NCBI RefSeq assembly: GCF_000497575.1
Contig: NZ_APJI01000011.1
Coordinates: forward strand, 62,001-126,000
Reading direction: 5' to 3'
Source: Afipia sp. OHSU_II-C1
Lineage (GTDB): Bacteria; Pseudomonadota; Alphaproteobacteria; Rhizobiales; Xanthobacteraceae
Length of the DNA: 64,000 nt
Shown here: in pieces, positions 39,908-48,576 of the stretch
How positions within the stretch are numbered: position 1 is the first letter of the stretch
Layout: every line of letters starts with the position of its first letter
Program-made: the position numbers and the translations under genes
Notes under the pieces: generated by a model
The model's input: only the letters and a program-made list of their open reading frames with translations
What the model was told of the DNA's origin: nothing
The model's database searches: none

Positions 39908-39934
39908 AAAGTCGCCTGCCTGACATCAAAACAA

Positions 39935-39964
39935 ATATAAAGCCGCCCCTGTGGAGCGGCTCTT
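39935..39964 (-). terminator. Terminator after the lipoprotein gene
   Basis: Minus strand AGCCGCTCC, three-base loop, GGGGCGGCTTTATATTTG; stem with one mismatch and a T-rich tail, about 30 nt downstream of the lipoprotein stop. Confidence 0.65.
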
Positions 39965-39993
39965 ATCTGTGCCACACCGGGCGAATCCGCAGA

Positions 39994-40617
39994 TCAGCTT
40001 GTTTTGCTCAACAGCCATTCGCGATAATTGTTGCCATAGCTGTCGGCAATCTTGTCGACGGTGCTCTGCGTCGAGGCACTATCGATAGCGGCCTGAACCG
40101 CGGTTCCGAGAACGCCCTGCCCGACGATCAGGACAGCAGAGAGCTTGGGATGAGCCAGAATGCTGGCGCCCGTGCGCGCATCGACAAGATTTGCATCCGC
40201 GACCATGCCATGACCGCCGCCAATGACCACGCGCTGAATTGCCGGCGAGATGGTGAAACTGCGGATGACGATGTTCAGACGCACCGGCCGTGTGCCGTTG
40301 AGCTGACCGGCCATCGCTTTCTCGACGCCAGCCTTGATCCGCGGCGCCAGCAAGTTCTGAGCATAGGCTTTGGCTTCCGGCGTATTCGTTGCCGTGGCGA
40401 TCTGGTCATCCGGAATGGACTTCGCGGTGGCGTAGGCCCGGATGCCATCCTCCCATTGCATCGTGGCATCGGGAGCAAAACTGACGGCAATATCCGTCAA
40501 CTTCATGCTGGAAATATCGTCCTGCGAAAGCGAATTTTTTGCCGTCACGCAGCCAGCGAGCACAAACACGCCGGCAAGCACGGCAAGAAGCCGTGCCGTC
40601 CCCAAAGTCCTCGACAT
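39994..40617 (-). CDS. Putative lipoprotein of unknown function
   Basis: A 207-residue protein with a lipoprotein signal peptide: basic start MSRTLGTAR, hydrophobic LLAVLAGVFVLAGC with the lipobox LAGC (Cys about residue 23). The mature part has no motif I can name; VRLNIVIRSFTISPAIQRVV and HPKLSAVLIVGQGVLG are the hydrophobic beta-rich segments. It would be anchored to the outer or inner membrane. No operon partner. Function not assigned. Confidence 0.75.
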   Translation of the reverse strand: MSRTLGTARLLAVLAGVFVLAGCVTAKNSLSQDDISSMKLTDIAVSFAPDATMQWEDGIRAYATAKSIPDDQIATATNTPEAKAYAQNLLAPRIKAGVEKAMAGQLNGTRPVRLNIVIRSFTISPAIQRVVIGGGHGMVADANLVDARTGASILAHPKLSAVLIVGQGVLGTAVQAAIDSASTQSTVDKIADSYGNNYREWLLSKTS

Positions 40618-40775
40618 ACAGCCCCCGCTGTTTTTGCCTTACTCAGCCCAAGCGAGAGATAGAGGAGTGGAAATGATATTGTCTACTCATAATTGTATTG
40701 CGCTGCGGTCTGTTCAAAGATGACGTTCTGGGCCAAGCTCGACAGCAAGTTCAAACAAGAAGAACCGGAGGCAAC

Positions 40776-41993
40776 ATGAACGTCCACGCCACGCCAAGCG
40801 CCGCAAAAGCGACCCCTGCTCTTCCCTCCGCCAAACCGGAGAGCATTGGCCTGTCGCCGCTCCGACTGGAGCGGATGCGCGAGGCCTTCCAGCGCGAGAT
40901 CGACAAGGGCACGACGCCCGGCGTGGTGTCGATGATCGCGCGGCGCGGCCAGATCGGCTGGTTCGAGGCGCAGGGCAAGCAGGACCCCGCCGGCAGCGCG
41001 GCGATGGCGCGGGACAGCATCTTCCGTATCTTCTCGATGACCAAGCCGCTGGTGTCACTCGGCATCATGATGCTGCTCGAGGACGGCCATTTCCTGCTGA
41101 ACGATCCACTCTCCAAATTCATTCCGGAGTTCGCGGATCAGAAGGTCGGCATCGAGCGCAACGGCGCTCTGGAATTCGCGCTGCCGGTCCGCCCGATCAC
41201 GATTCAGGACCTGCTGCGCCACACCTCCGGCATCTCCTATGAAATCACCGGCGCCGGAATGGTGCAGCGGATGTACGCCAAGGCAAAGACCTTCCGCCGC
41301 GACATCACCAACGAGGAGCATGCGAAGCTGATCGCTTCCATGCCGCTGATGTGCCAGCCAGGCACCGAGTGGAACTACAGCCGCTCCACCGACATTCTGG
41401 GCCGCGTCATCGAGGTGGTGTCCGGCAAGACGCTGAGCACCTTCCTGCGCGAACAGATTCTCAATCCGCTGCAGATGAACGAGACCGGCTTCCACACAGC
41501 GCAGGAGAACAAGTCACGCATCGCGCAGCCGTTCGCCGCCGATCCATGGACCGGCGACAAGGTCGCGCTGTACGATCCGCTCGAAATCGCGAAGATGGAA
41601 TCCGGCGGCGGCGGACTGGTTTCGACCGCGATGGATTATGCGCGGTTCTGCCAGATGCTGCTGAACGGCGGCGTGCTCGATGGCAACCGCGTGATCGGCC
41701 GCAAGACGCTGGCCTTCATGGCATCCAATCATCTCGCTCCGAACGTCAAGGTGGAATCGCATCTTCTTCCGCCGGGCCACGGCTTCGGTCTCGGCTTCGC
41801 CGTGCGCACCGATGAAGGCATGGCACCCTATGCCGGCTCTGTCGGACAGTTCTTCTGGAGCGGTGTCGCAGGCACGTTCTTCTGGATCGATCCGAAGGAA
41901 GACCTGTTTGCGATCTTCCTGAGCCAGGGGCCCGGCCAGCGCGAATACTTCCGCAATCTGGTCCGCAGCCTCGTCTACGCGGCGGTGGAATGA
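40776..41993 (+). CDS. Serine hydrolase, beta-lactamase class C / esterase family
   Basis: A 405-residue protein started at the ATG at 40776, which has a perfect CCGGAGGCAAC ribosome-binding site; the open frame runs further upstream but is not conserved in character. The catalytic Ser-x-x-Lys is RIFSMTKPLVS (about residue 87), the Tyr motif is EWNYSRSTDI (about 200), and PPGHGFGLGF (about 334) replaces the third KTG-like motif. No signal peptide. Such proteins are esterases, EstB-like, or transesterases more often than true beta-lactamases. Convergent with the acyl-CoA operon; a palindromic repeat sits between. Confidence 0.88.
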   Translation: MNVHATPSAAKATPALPSAKPESIGLSPLRLERMREAFQREIDKGTTPGVVSMIARRGQIGWFEAQGKQDPAGSAAMARDSIFRIFSMTKPLVSLGIMMLLEDGHFLLNDPLSKFIPEFADQKVGIERNGALEFALPVRPITIQDLLRHTSGISYEITGAGMVQRMYAKAKTFRRDITNEEHAKLIASMPLMCQPGTEWNYSRSTDILGRVIEVVSGKTLSTFLREQILNPLQMNETGFHTAQENKSRIAQPFAADPWTGDKVALYDPLEIAKMESGGGGLVSTAMDYARFCQMLLNGGVLDGNRVIGRKTLAFMASNHLAPNVKVESHLLPPGHGFGLGFAVRTDEGMAPYAGSVGQFFWSGVAGTFFWIDPKEDLFAIFLSQGPGQREYFRNLVRSLVYAAVE

Positions 41994-42013
41994 AGCAGGC
42001 GTTCGCAACACAC

Positions 42014-42110
42014 TCGACGTCATCACCGGGGTTGTCCCGGTGATCCACGTCTTTCGTCATCAGCATCATCAAGACGTGGATGGCCGGAACAAGTCCGGCC
42101 ATGACGATCT
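42014..42110. repeat. Palindromic repeat (long imperfect inverted repeat)
   Basis: Inverted arms TCACCGGG/CCCGGTGA, GATCCACGTCTT with AAGACGTGGAT, and GGCCGGA/TCCGGCC. The sequence ending in GACGTGGATGGCCGG... resembles the second intergenic repeat family of Bradyrhizobium-group chromosomes. It lies between convergent genes and contains no open frame of note. It could act as a bidirectional terminator. Confidence 0.7.
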
Positions 42111-42142
42111 CGCTATTTGACGGACGTTGCCCTACCCCAATA

Positions 42143-42910
42143 TCAGCTGATCGTCGCGCCGCCGTCGATCACGACGGTCTGACCGGTCATGAAGTTGCCG
42201 GCCGCCGATCCCATGAACACCGCAGCGCCCGCGATTTCATCCGGAATGCCGATACGCAGCAGCGGCGAGCGCGCGGTCGATGCCTTCAGGTTGTCCGGAT
42301 TGTCCCACAGCGCCTTGGCGAAGTCGGTCTTGATCAGGCCGGGCGCGATGCAGTTTACCCGCACATTGTGCGGGCCGTACTCGCAGGCGAGGTTGCGCGC
42401 AAGCTGCATGTCCGCCGCCTTGGAGATCGCGTAGGCGCCGAGGATGGTCGAGCCCTTCAGGCCGCCGATCGACGACACGATGATGATCGAGCCGTCCTTG
42501 CGCGCGATCATCTGCGGCACCACCATGCTGATGAGCCAGTTGTTGGCGACGATGTTGTTGCCGAGGATCTTGCTGAACTGATCGTCCGAGATGCCCGCGA
42601 GCGGCCCGTAATACGGATTCGACGCCGCGTTGCAGACCAGCACGTCGATCTTGCCGAACGCCTTGTTGGCTTCATCGACAAGGTTCTGGAGATTCTCCTT
42701 GCTGGAGATGTTGGCGGCCACCGCAATCGCCTTCCCCTTGCCGAACTTGTCGTTGATCTCCTTCGCCACCTGATCGCACTGATCCTGCTTGCGCGACGAG
42801 ATCACGACCTGAGCGCCGTGCTCCACCATGCGCTCCGCGATGGCGCGGCCGATGCCCTTGGTGGAGCCAGTGATGACGGCCGTCTTTCCGGTCATGTCGA
42901 ACAAGGTCAT
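42143..42910 (-). CDS. SDR-family oxidoreductase
   Basis: A 255-residue short-chain dehydrogenase. Cofactor motif TGSTKGIGRAIAER near residue 14, NNIVANNW, catalytic Ser in IIVSSIGG, and Tyr-x-x-x-Lys in GAYAISKAADMQLARNLA (about residue 155). Ends with the C-terminal TGQTVVIDGG sheet. Last gene of the five-gene acyl-CoA operon; a role in hydroxyacyl or alcohol oxidation is plausible. It starts 27 nt after the phosphatase gene. Confidence 0.93.
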   Translation of the reverse strand: MTLFDMTGKTAVITGSTKGIGRAIAERMVEHGAQVVISSRKQDQCDQVAKEINDKFGKGKAIAVAANISSKENLQNLVDEANKAFGKIDVLVCNAASNPYYGPLAGISDDQFSKILGNNIVANNWLISMVVPQMIARKDGSIIIVSSIGGLKGSTILGAYAISKAADMQLARNLACEYGPHNVRVNCIAPGLIKTDFAKALWDNPDNLKASTARSPLLRIGIPDEIAGAAVFMGSAAGNFMTGQTVVIDGGATIS

Positions 42911-42937
42911 GCGTTTCTCTCCTGCGATGCTTTGTTG

Positions 42938-43675
42938 TTATCCGAGCTTGTTGGTGACTTCCGGCCCCGCCGGCTGATGCATGGCATCGTGCGCATGACT
43001 GGCGATCCACGGCTGCTGGTTGATCATCGGCACGCGCCAGCCGCTGTGGCTGTCGCTTGCCAGAAAATCGAGCCGGGTCACCGAGCAGTTGTCGATGGTG
43101 AATGCAAAGCCAGCGCCCGCCTCAAGCCCGAGCGCATGTGCGATCGCGGCCTTGATCGGCCCGCCGTGCGACACGCAGACGATGTCCTTGCCCGCATGCT
43201 CCGCGTTGATGCGCTTGATGCCCGCCACCGTGCGATCGAACAGATCGTTGAAGCTCTCCCCGCCCGGCGCGCGTTCGTGCGCGGGCGCGAACCAGTAGCT
43301 CGCGATCGATGCCGGACGCGCCGCGAAAAACGCGGCACGGTTCATGCCCTGCCACTCGCCAAGATCCTGTTCGGCGAATGCCTTGTCCTGATGCATCTGA
43401 TCGGGCTTTGGGAGTCCCGCCGCCCAGATCGCGGCAGCGGTCTGGTGCGTGCGCTTCAGGTTGCTGGAAAACCAGACCGCATCCTTCGGCAGGAACTTCG
43501 CGACCCCTGCGAACACGACCGTGTCGCTGCAATCGCAGCCGATGTCGGACTGACCGTAGATATTGCCGCCGTCCTCGCGGACAGGCGCGTGGCGCACCCA
43601 CCACCAGCGCGTCGATGTGACGCCTGTCGGGACGGCGTGCTGCGCGACGAACGGTTTGGCGGGAGCGCTGGACAT
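42938..43675 (-). CDS. Histidine phosphatase family protein
   Basis: A 245-residue phosphoglycerate-mutase-like phosphatase. The catalytic His is in WWWVRHAPVRE (about residue 28), the supporting Arg in SSNLKRTHQTAAA (about 75), and the second active-site His in DIVCVSHGGPIKAAIAHAL (about 169). The phospho-substrate is unknown. It sits between the two SDR genes of the acyl-CoA operon (7 nt after the first). Its presence beside an ACAD11-like kinase is noteworthy, because that kinase makes a phosphorylated intermediate. Confidence 0.88.
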   Translation of the reverse strand: MSSAPAKPFVAQHAVPTGVTSTRWWWVRHAPVREDGGNIYGQSDIGCDCSDTVVFAGVAKFLPKDAVWFSSNLKRTHQTAAAIWAAGLPKPDQMHQDKAFAEQDLGEWQGMNRAAFFAARPASIASYWFAPAHERAPGGESFNDLFDRTVAGIKRINAEHAGKDIVCVSHGGPIKAAIAHALGLEAGAGFAFTIDNCSVTRLDFLASDSHSGWRVPMINQQPWIASHAHDAMHQPAGPEVTNKLG

Positions 43676-43682
43676 GATGGCC

Positions 43683-44468
43683 TCAGATCGGCTTGCCGGC
43701 GTAAGGCATCGAGGCGGTCAGACCGCCATCGACCGGGAACGCCTGGCCGTTGACGTAAGACGCTTCGTCGCTGGCGAGGAAAAGCCCCATCGCCGCGAGT
43801 TCATGCGGCTGGCCCGGACGCTTGAGCGGATTGAGCTGGCCGATCTTGCCTTCGGTGCCGCGCTCCTTCGCATTGTCGAAAATCGGTTTGGTCATGCCGG
43901 TCTCGATCAATCCGGGGCACACTGCGTTGATACGGACATTGGTGCCGGAGAGAGAATACGCCGTGGTCTGAACCAGGCTGATGACACCCGCCTTGCTCGC
44001 CGCATAGGGATGACCGCTGGCATTGGCCTTGAGGCCTGCGACCGACGCGGTGCAGACGATGGCGCCATGGCCCTGCTTCACCATATGCGGAATGGAATGC
44101 TTCACCGCGAGGAACGGCCCGATCAGATTGACGCGCAGAACTTCCTGCCAATGCTCCGGTGTCTGCTCGGCGATGGGGATCAAACCGCCGCCGATGCCGG
44201 CATTGGCCCAGATCACATCGAGCTTGCCGTAGGCCGAGATCGCCTTGGCGATGAAACCCTTCACGTCATCTTCAAGGCCTGCATCCGCCATCACGGCCTC
44301 CGCAGTGCCGCCAGCCTTGCGGACCTGCTCGACGGTTTCCTTGACGCCCTCGGTCTTGTCGACCGCGATCAGCCTCGCGCCTTCCCTGGTGAACATCAGC
44401 GATGCTGCGCGGCCAATGCCGCTGCCCGCGCCGGTGATGATGACGGACTTGCCCTCGAGGCGACCCAT
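43683..44468 (-). CDS. SDR-family oxidoreductase
   Basis: A 261-residue short-chain dehydrogenase. TGAGSGIGRAASLM near residue 12, WANAGIGGGL, Ser in CTASVAG, and Tyr-x-x-x-Lys in HPYAASKAGVISLVQTTAYS (about residue 157). The C-terminus is FPVDGGLTASMPYAGKPI. It lies between the kinase and phosphatase genes and probably oxidises a hydroxyacyl intermediate of the pathway (inference). Confidence 0.93.
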   Translation of the reverse strand: MGRLEGKSVIITGAGSGIGRAASLMFTREGARLIAVDKTEGVKETVEQVRKAGGTAEAVMADAGLEDDVKGFIAKAISAYGKLDVIWANAGIGGGLIPIAEQTPEHWQEVLRVNLIGPFLAVKHSIPHMVKQGHGAIVCTASVAGLKANASGHPYAASKAGVISLVQTTAYSLSGTNVRINAVCPGLIETGMTKPIFDNAKERGTEGKIGQLNPLKRPGQPHELAAMGLFLASDEASYVNGQAFPVDGGLTASMPYAGKPI

Positions 44469-44541
44469 GACGTTCTCCCAATTTTTGATTTGAAGTCAGC
44501 GGACGCGCGCTGCCGCGCGTCACGCCGGGATTGTCGGCGCG

Positions 44542-45603
44542 TCAGCGTGCGCCAGCCTTCTGCGCGTAGGCCCACGCAGCTTGCGCCAGCGGGACGCGGC
44601 GGGATGCAGATTCCTGCGCCTTCGCGTTGGCCGCGGTGCCGTCGACGATGCGCTTGGCGATACCTTGCACAATGCCGGCGAGCCGGAACAGATTGTACGA
44701 GAAGTACCAGTTGAGGTTCTCGATCGGGGGAACGCCGGCCGCCTTGCAGTAGATCGCCTCGGCCTCTTCCATGGTCGGAATGTTGAGCGCCTTGAAGTCG
44801 GCGCCATCCAGTCCCGGCATGGTCCACTGCATCAGCAGATAGGCAAAATCGGCCATCGGATCGCCAAGCGTGGACAATTCCCAGTCCAGCACCGCCTTCA
44901 CCTGCGGTTTGTCCGAGAAGAAGATCATGTTGTCGAGGCGATAATCGCCATGAACGATCGACACGCGCTTCTGCTCCGGCACCGTCTTCGGCAGCCATTC
45001 GATCAGACGATCCATCTCCGGGATCACGTCAGTCTCAGAGGCACGATACTGCTTGGTCCAGCGATCGACCTGACGCGCGAAATAATTTCCCGGCTTGCCG
45101 AAGTCGCCCAGCCCGATCTTCTCCGGATCGTAACTGTGCAGCTTCGCCAGCGTCTCGATCTTCGATGTGAAGACCGCGTGACGTTCCTTGGGCTCCAAAC
45201 TCGGCAGGGTGGGATTCCAGAACACGCGCCCCTCTTCCATCGACATGATGTAGAAGGCCGCGCCGATCACCGCGTCGTCCATGCAGAGCGCGTAAGCGCG
45301 CGCCACCGGAAAACCCTGCGCATGCAGGGCCGCGATCACCTTGAATTCGCGATCCACGGCGTGAGCCGACGGCAGAAGTTTGCCGAACGGCTTACGCCGC
45401 ATCACGTAGGAGGTCTTGGGTGTGTCGAGGCGGTATGTCGGGTTCGACTGACCGCCTTTGAACTGCGAAACCTTGAGCGGTCCCGCATAGCCTTCGACAT
45501 GCGCTTCCATCCACTTGGCGAGGCTGGCCTCATCAACACGATGGCGTTCTTCAACCGGCATGGTGCCGGAGAAGTCAGAGTCGTTTCTCACACCGAGACC
45601 CAT
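44542..45603 (-). CDS. Phosphotransferase, APH/choline-kinase-like domain of the ACAD10/ACAD11 type (LvaA-like)
   Basis: A 353-residue kinase-like protein; the ATG at 45603 is preceded by GGGAGACGGT. Motifs typical of the ACAD10/11 kinase branch are seen: QFKGGQSNPTYRLDTPKTSY, catalytic loop IVHGDYRLDNMIFF (about residue 222) and Mg-binding VLDWELSTLGDPMADFAYL (about 243). In LvaA and human ACAD11 this domain phosphorylates the 4-hydroxyl of 4-hydroxyacyl-CoAs, after which the dehydrogenase partner removes phosphate. Its neighbour, 27 nt upstream, is the matching acyl-CoA dehydrogenase, so a 4-hydroxyacyl-CoA pathway is likely (strong inference). Confidence 0.88.
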   Translation of the reverse strand: MGLGVRNDSDFSGTMPVEERHRVDEASLAKWMEAHVEGYAGPLKVSQFKGGQSNPTYRLDTPKTSYVMRRKPFGKLLPSAHAVDREFKVIAALHAQGFPVARAYALCMDDAVIGAAFYIMSMEEGRVFWNPTLPSLEPKERHAVFTSKIETLAKLHSYDPEKIGLGDFGKPGNYFARQVDRWTKQYRASETDVIPEMDRLIEWLPKTVPEQKRVSIVHGDYRLDNMIFFSDKPQVKAVLDWELSTLGDPMADFAYLLMQWTMPGLDGADFKALNIPTMEEAEAIYCKAAGVPPIENLNWYFSYNLFRLAGIVQGIAKRIVDGTAANAKAQESASRRVPLAQAAWAYAQKAGAR

Positions 45604-45630
45604 ACCGTCTCCCAATCTCTTCTATTTCAG

Positions 45631-46857
45631 TTAGTGATTGGAATACTTCCGAAGCTCAAGCCGCGCAATGGCCCGGTTGTGAACCTCGTCGGGTCCGTCC
45701 GCCAGACGCAGCGTGCGGATGCCAGCATAGGACTTCGCGAGACCGGCTTCGTCGGACACACCCGCGGCACCGAATGCCTGGATCGCATCGTCGATGACCT
45801 TGAGCGCGACGTTCGGCGCCGCGACCTTGATCATGGCGATTTCGGTCTGCGCAGCCTTGTTGCCGACCTTGTCCATCATGTCCGCCGCCTTGAGGCAGAG
45901 CAGACGTGTCATTTCGATGTTGGTGCGCGCTTCGCCGATGCGCTGCTCCCACACCGACTGCTCGATGATCTTCTTGCCGAACGCGGTGCGCGACGACAGA
46001 CGCTTGACCATCTTCTCGAGCGCCTCTTCGGCGGCGCCGATGGTGCGCATGCAGTGGTGGATGCGGCCCGGACCGAGGCGGCCCTGCGCGATTTCGAAGC
46101 CGCGGCCTTCGCCGAGCAGAATGTTGCTGGCCGGCACGCGGACGTTCTCGAGCAGGATCTGCGCATGGCCGTGCGGCGCGTCGTCGAAGCCGAACACCGG
46201 CAGCATCTTCTCGATGGTGATGCCGGGCGTGTCGAGCGGAACGAGAATCTGCGACTGCTGCTGGTGGCGGGCGGCGGTCGGATCAGTCTTGCCCATCAGG
46301 ATCGTGATCTTGCAGCGCGGATCGCCGGCGCCCGACGACCACCACTTGCGGCCGTTGATCACATAGTGATCGCCGTCGCGTTTGATGCTGGTTTCGATGT
46401 TGGTCGCGTCGGACGAAGCGACGGCAGGTTCGGTCATCAGGAACGCCGAGCGGATTTCGCCGTTCATCAGCGGCTTCAGCCACTGGCGCTTCTGCTCCTT
46501 GGTGCCGTACCGCATGAACACTTCCATGTTGCCGGTATCTGGCGCCGAGCAGTTGAACACCTCGGAGGCCCAGTAGAAGTGACCCATCTGCTCCGCGAGC
46601 AGCGCGTATTCGAGGTTGGTCAAACCCGCGCCGTGGAATTCGTCGTCTTCATGCTCGTTCGGCGGCATGAACAGATTCCAGAGGCCTTCGGCCTTCGCCT
46701 TCTTCTTCAGGTCTTCGAGGATCGGAATCACCTTCCAGCGGTCACCCTTCGCATCCTGCTCCTTGTAAATCGGAGCGGCCGGGCGAACATGCTTGTCCAT
46801 GAACGAAATAACGCGGTTGCGCCATTCGGTCTGACGCGCGGACATTGTGAAATCCAT
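45631..46857 (-). CDS. Acyl-CoA dehydrogenase, ACAD11-like (LvaC-like)
   Basis: A 408-residue flavin dehydrogenase; the ATG at 46857 ([20 protein letters not shown]) has GAGGACC upstream. Domain order is the usual N-terminal helical, middle beta ([23 protein letters not shown]/substrate) and C-terminal helical. The C-terminal [20 protein letters not shown] and [20 protein letters not shown] are typical of the ACAD11 branch. With the kinase it should turn 4-hydroxyacyl-CoA into a form that beta-oxidation can use. It heads the operon; a TetR gene is divergent with two operators in the shared promoter. Confidence 0.93.
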   Translation of the reverse strand: MDFTMSARQTEWRNRVISFMDKHVRPAAPIYKEQDAKGDRWKVIPILEDLKKKAKAEGLWNLFMPPNEHEDDEFHGAGLTNLEYALLAEQMGHFYWASEVFNCSAPDTGNMEVFMRYGTKEQKRQWLKPLMNGEIRSAFLMTEPAVASSDATNIETSIKRDGDHYVINGRKWWSSGAGDPRCKITILMGKTDPTAARHQQQSQILVPLDTPGITIEKMLPVFGFDDAPHGHAQILLENVRVPASNILLGEGRGFEIAQGRLGPGRIHHCMRTIGAAEEALEKMVKRLSSRTAFGKKIIEQSVWEQRIGEARTNIEMTRLLCLKAADMMDKVGNKAAQTEIAMIKVAAPNVALKVIDDAIQAFGAAGVSDEAGLAKSYAGIRTLRLADGPDEVHNRAIARLELRKYSNH

Positions 46858-47005
46858 AGGACGGTCCTCTGTTGTTGTTAGTTGGCGATGGTCTTGCAAC
46901 ACTCGCGACCGGCTGTCCACCCGACAATCAACGTCAGCAGTATTGACGTTGTCCGATCGTCGCGTGGATGTTCTTGCCGCGCTGCATTCTTGCTGCTAGG
47001 TTGAT

Positions 47006-47023
47006 TTCATACATTTGTTTGAA
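47006..47023. promoter_or_regulatory. Operator 1 of the TetR/acyl-CoA intergenic region
   Basis: TTCATACATTTGTTTGAA: an imperfect 8-2-8 palindrome (7 of 8 arm positions match). It shares TTTGTTTGA with operator 2. Its centre is 30 bp from the other, about three helical turns, suggesting cooperative binding of two TetR dimers. Confidence 0.65.
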
Positions 47024-47035
47024 TGACAAGTGACA

Positions 47036-47053
47036 ATCAAACAAATGTTTGAT
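47036..47053. promoter_or_regulatory. Operator 2 of the TetR/acyl-CoA intergenic region
   Basis: ATCAAACAAATGTTTGAT: perfect arms ATCAAACA / TGTTTGAT around a two-base AA centre. It lies between the ACAD11-like operon (start 46857) and the divergent tetR gene (start about 47111), where autoregulation and operon repression would be expected. Confidence 0.75.
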
Positions 47054-47110
47054 AAAAGTTTCGCAGCGCGGAGCAGCTTTTCCGCCTTTGCATGGCACCT
47101 CTCACTTTGC

Positions 47111-47794
47111 ATGGCTTCAATGTCGAGCGATCAGACGAAAACCGCCATCCTCACCGCCGCCGAAATGCTGTGGGCCGAACGCAGCTTCGGCGAAGTCACG
47201 ATGCGCGACATCGTGTCCGCCGCCGGGGTCAATCTCGCCGCGGTGAACTATCATTTCGGCTCCAAGGACGAACTGCTGGCCGACCTGTTCATCAGCCGCA
47301 CCACGGTGCTGAACCGCGAACGGTTCGCCGAACTGAAAGCCGCCGAGCTGGAAGGCGGCGGCCGCCCGAGTGTCGAGGCTATTTTGCGCGCGCTGGTTGG
47401 TCCGCCGCTGCGCTGGTGCCTCAGCCCCGATCAGCAACGCTCCGCTGCCGCCCGCTTCATGACCCGCGCCTCGGTCGAAACCGTACCGCCGATCAAGAAG
47501 ATCGTGGATAAGGAATTCCGCCACTTGCAGAGATTTGCGACCGCGCTGCGTCTCGCCCTGCCCCACCGCGACGAAGTCGACATCTATTGGGGGCTGCACT
47601 TCGCGCTGGCAATGATCCGGCAGACTGTGACGGACAGCGAGCGCTTGAAGAAGCTGTCGGGCGGATTGTGCGATCTCAATGACGTCGACGATATCATTCG
47701 CCGAATCGTGTCAACGGCGCGCGATGCGCTCGTGGGGGAAACCGGGGTCCCGACTCCCCTGACGGCCCGCGCGTCGGGATCGCGCAAATCCTGA
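47111..47794 (+). CDS. TetR-family transcriptional regulator
   Basis: A 227-residue regulator from the ATG at 47111; the ATG at 47120 is equally possible, and a GTG at 47030 is unlikely because it would fall inside the operators. The helix-turn-helix is TKTAILTAAEMLWAERSFGE followed by VTMRDIVSAAGVNLAAVNYH and FGSKDELLADLF. The C-terminal domain resembles the CecR/YbiH type (TetR_C with RRIVSTARDAL). It probably represses the divergent acyl-CoA operon and itself, releasing on an acyl-CoA (inference). Confidence 0.9.
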   Translation: MASMSSDQTKTAILTAAEMLWAERSFGEVTMRDIVSAAGVNLAAVNYHFGSKDELLADLFISRTTVLNRERFAELKAAELEGGGRPSVEAILRALVGPPLRWCLSPDQQRSAAARFMTRASVETVPPIKKIVDKEFRHLQRFATALRLALPHRDEVDIYWGLHFALAMIRQTVTDSERLKKLSGGLCDLNDVDDIIRRIVSTARDALVGETGVPTPLTARASGSRKS

Positions 47795-47837
47795 TCGCCG
47801 GCGACCGGCGAAAGCCGAACCTGTTCCCAAACGAAAA

Positions 47838-47875
47838 CGAGGTGCGACGGAAAACCGGCGCACCTCGCATTTTAT
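47838..47875. terminator. Bidirectional terminator between tetR and the RGG protein gene
   Basis: CGAGGTGCG and CGCACCTCG pair around a loop of about 12. On the minus strand TTTTCGTTTG follows; on the plus strand CATTTTATG. It serves the minus-strand RGG protein gene best. Confidence 0.6.
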
Positions 47876-47903
47876 GCAACTCGCTTCAGCGAGCGCGTCG
47901 TTC

Positions 47904-48218
47904 CTAGTACGGGCAGATCGTCCGGCCCCAGCGCGGGCTCCAGTAGCAGCCCGGTGCGATGAAGCCATAGCCGTAACCACGGCCACGATAGTATCCGCGA
48001 CCGCGCCCGCGAGCCCAGCCGCCGCCACGACCGCGGCCCCAGCCGCCGCCACGACCACCACCGCGGCCGCCGCCGCGACCACGGGCTTCCGCCGAGGTCG
48101 ACGTTGACGTCGCGACAACAAACGACGTGCCGATGAAACTGATCGAATAGACCAGCACCAACGCCGCCGCCGCCAGGGCACGCTTCAAAAAGTTCGAACG
48201 TGTCTTGATCTGAGCCAT
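47904..48218 (-). CDS. Small secreted or membrane-anchored Gly/Arg-rich (RGG) protein
   Basis: A 104-residue protein started at the ATG at 48218, which has GGAGG eight bases before; the frame is open further upstream. Residues 1-38 form a basic start and a hydrophobic segment (RALAAAALVLVYSISFIGTS), then a Ser/Thr linker and an RGG/RG-repeat region (about 45-80: GRGGGRGGGRGGGWGRGRGG), then an aromatic tail GCYWSPRWGRTICPY with two Cys. Repeats of this kind bind nucleic acids or polysaccharide elsewhere; here the signal-like segment suggests an envelope location. Function unknown. Similar short proteins occur in relatives, but I cannot name a family. Confidence 0.75.
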   Translation of the reverse strand: MAQIKTRSNFLKRALAAAALVLVYSISFIGTSFVVATSTSTSAEARGRGGGRGGGRGGGWGRGRGGGWARGRGRGYYRGRGYGYGFIAPGCYWSPRWGRTICPY

Positions 48219-48576
48219 AAAGAGCACCTCCATTTCCGGAAACGCCGTGGAGCACTTCCGCGTATTCAACTCGCGAGCCTGCGTCCCGTTCAGGCACGTT
48301 CGGAAAATAGATAGTCAAAAACAAGACTACTCTACACGATTCATCCGGTAGCAGATTAGGGTCAACCTGCCTCGCCGGTCAATGCATTGTGCCCTCGTAT
48401 TGCCGTTAACCGACAAAGGAAGACAATGTCTCCATGCCTATCTGGACATTGCCCACCTCTTGCTGAACCGTTGTTCATCATGCTGAACGAAATATCTTCG
48501 CAATTGCGAGACACGTTTGAACCATCCGAACTGTCCGTCACTAAGCGTTTAAGCCCGCCGCTCCGAAAGTTGGTCC
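48219..48576. other. Divergent promoter region between the RGG protein and carbamoyltransferase genes
   Basis: About 360 nt without a gene. It must hold promoters for both directions; none is convincing. A GAGGTGC ribosome-binding site for the RGG gene lies at its left end. Nothing else seen. Confidence 0.5.
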
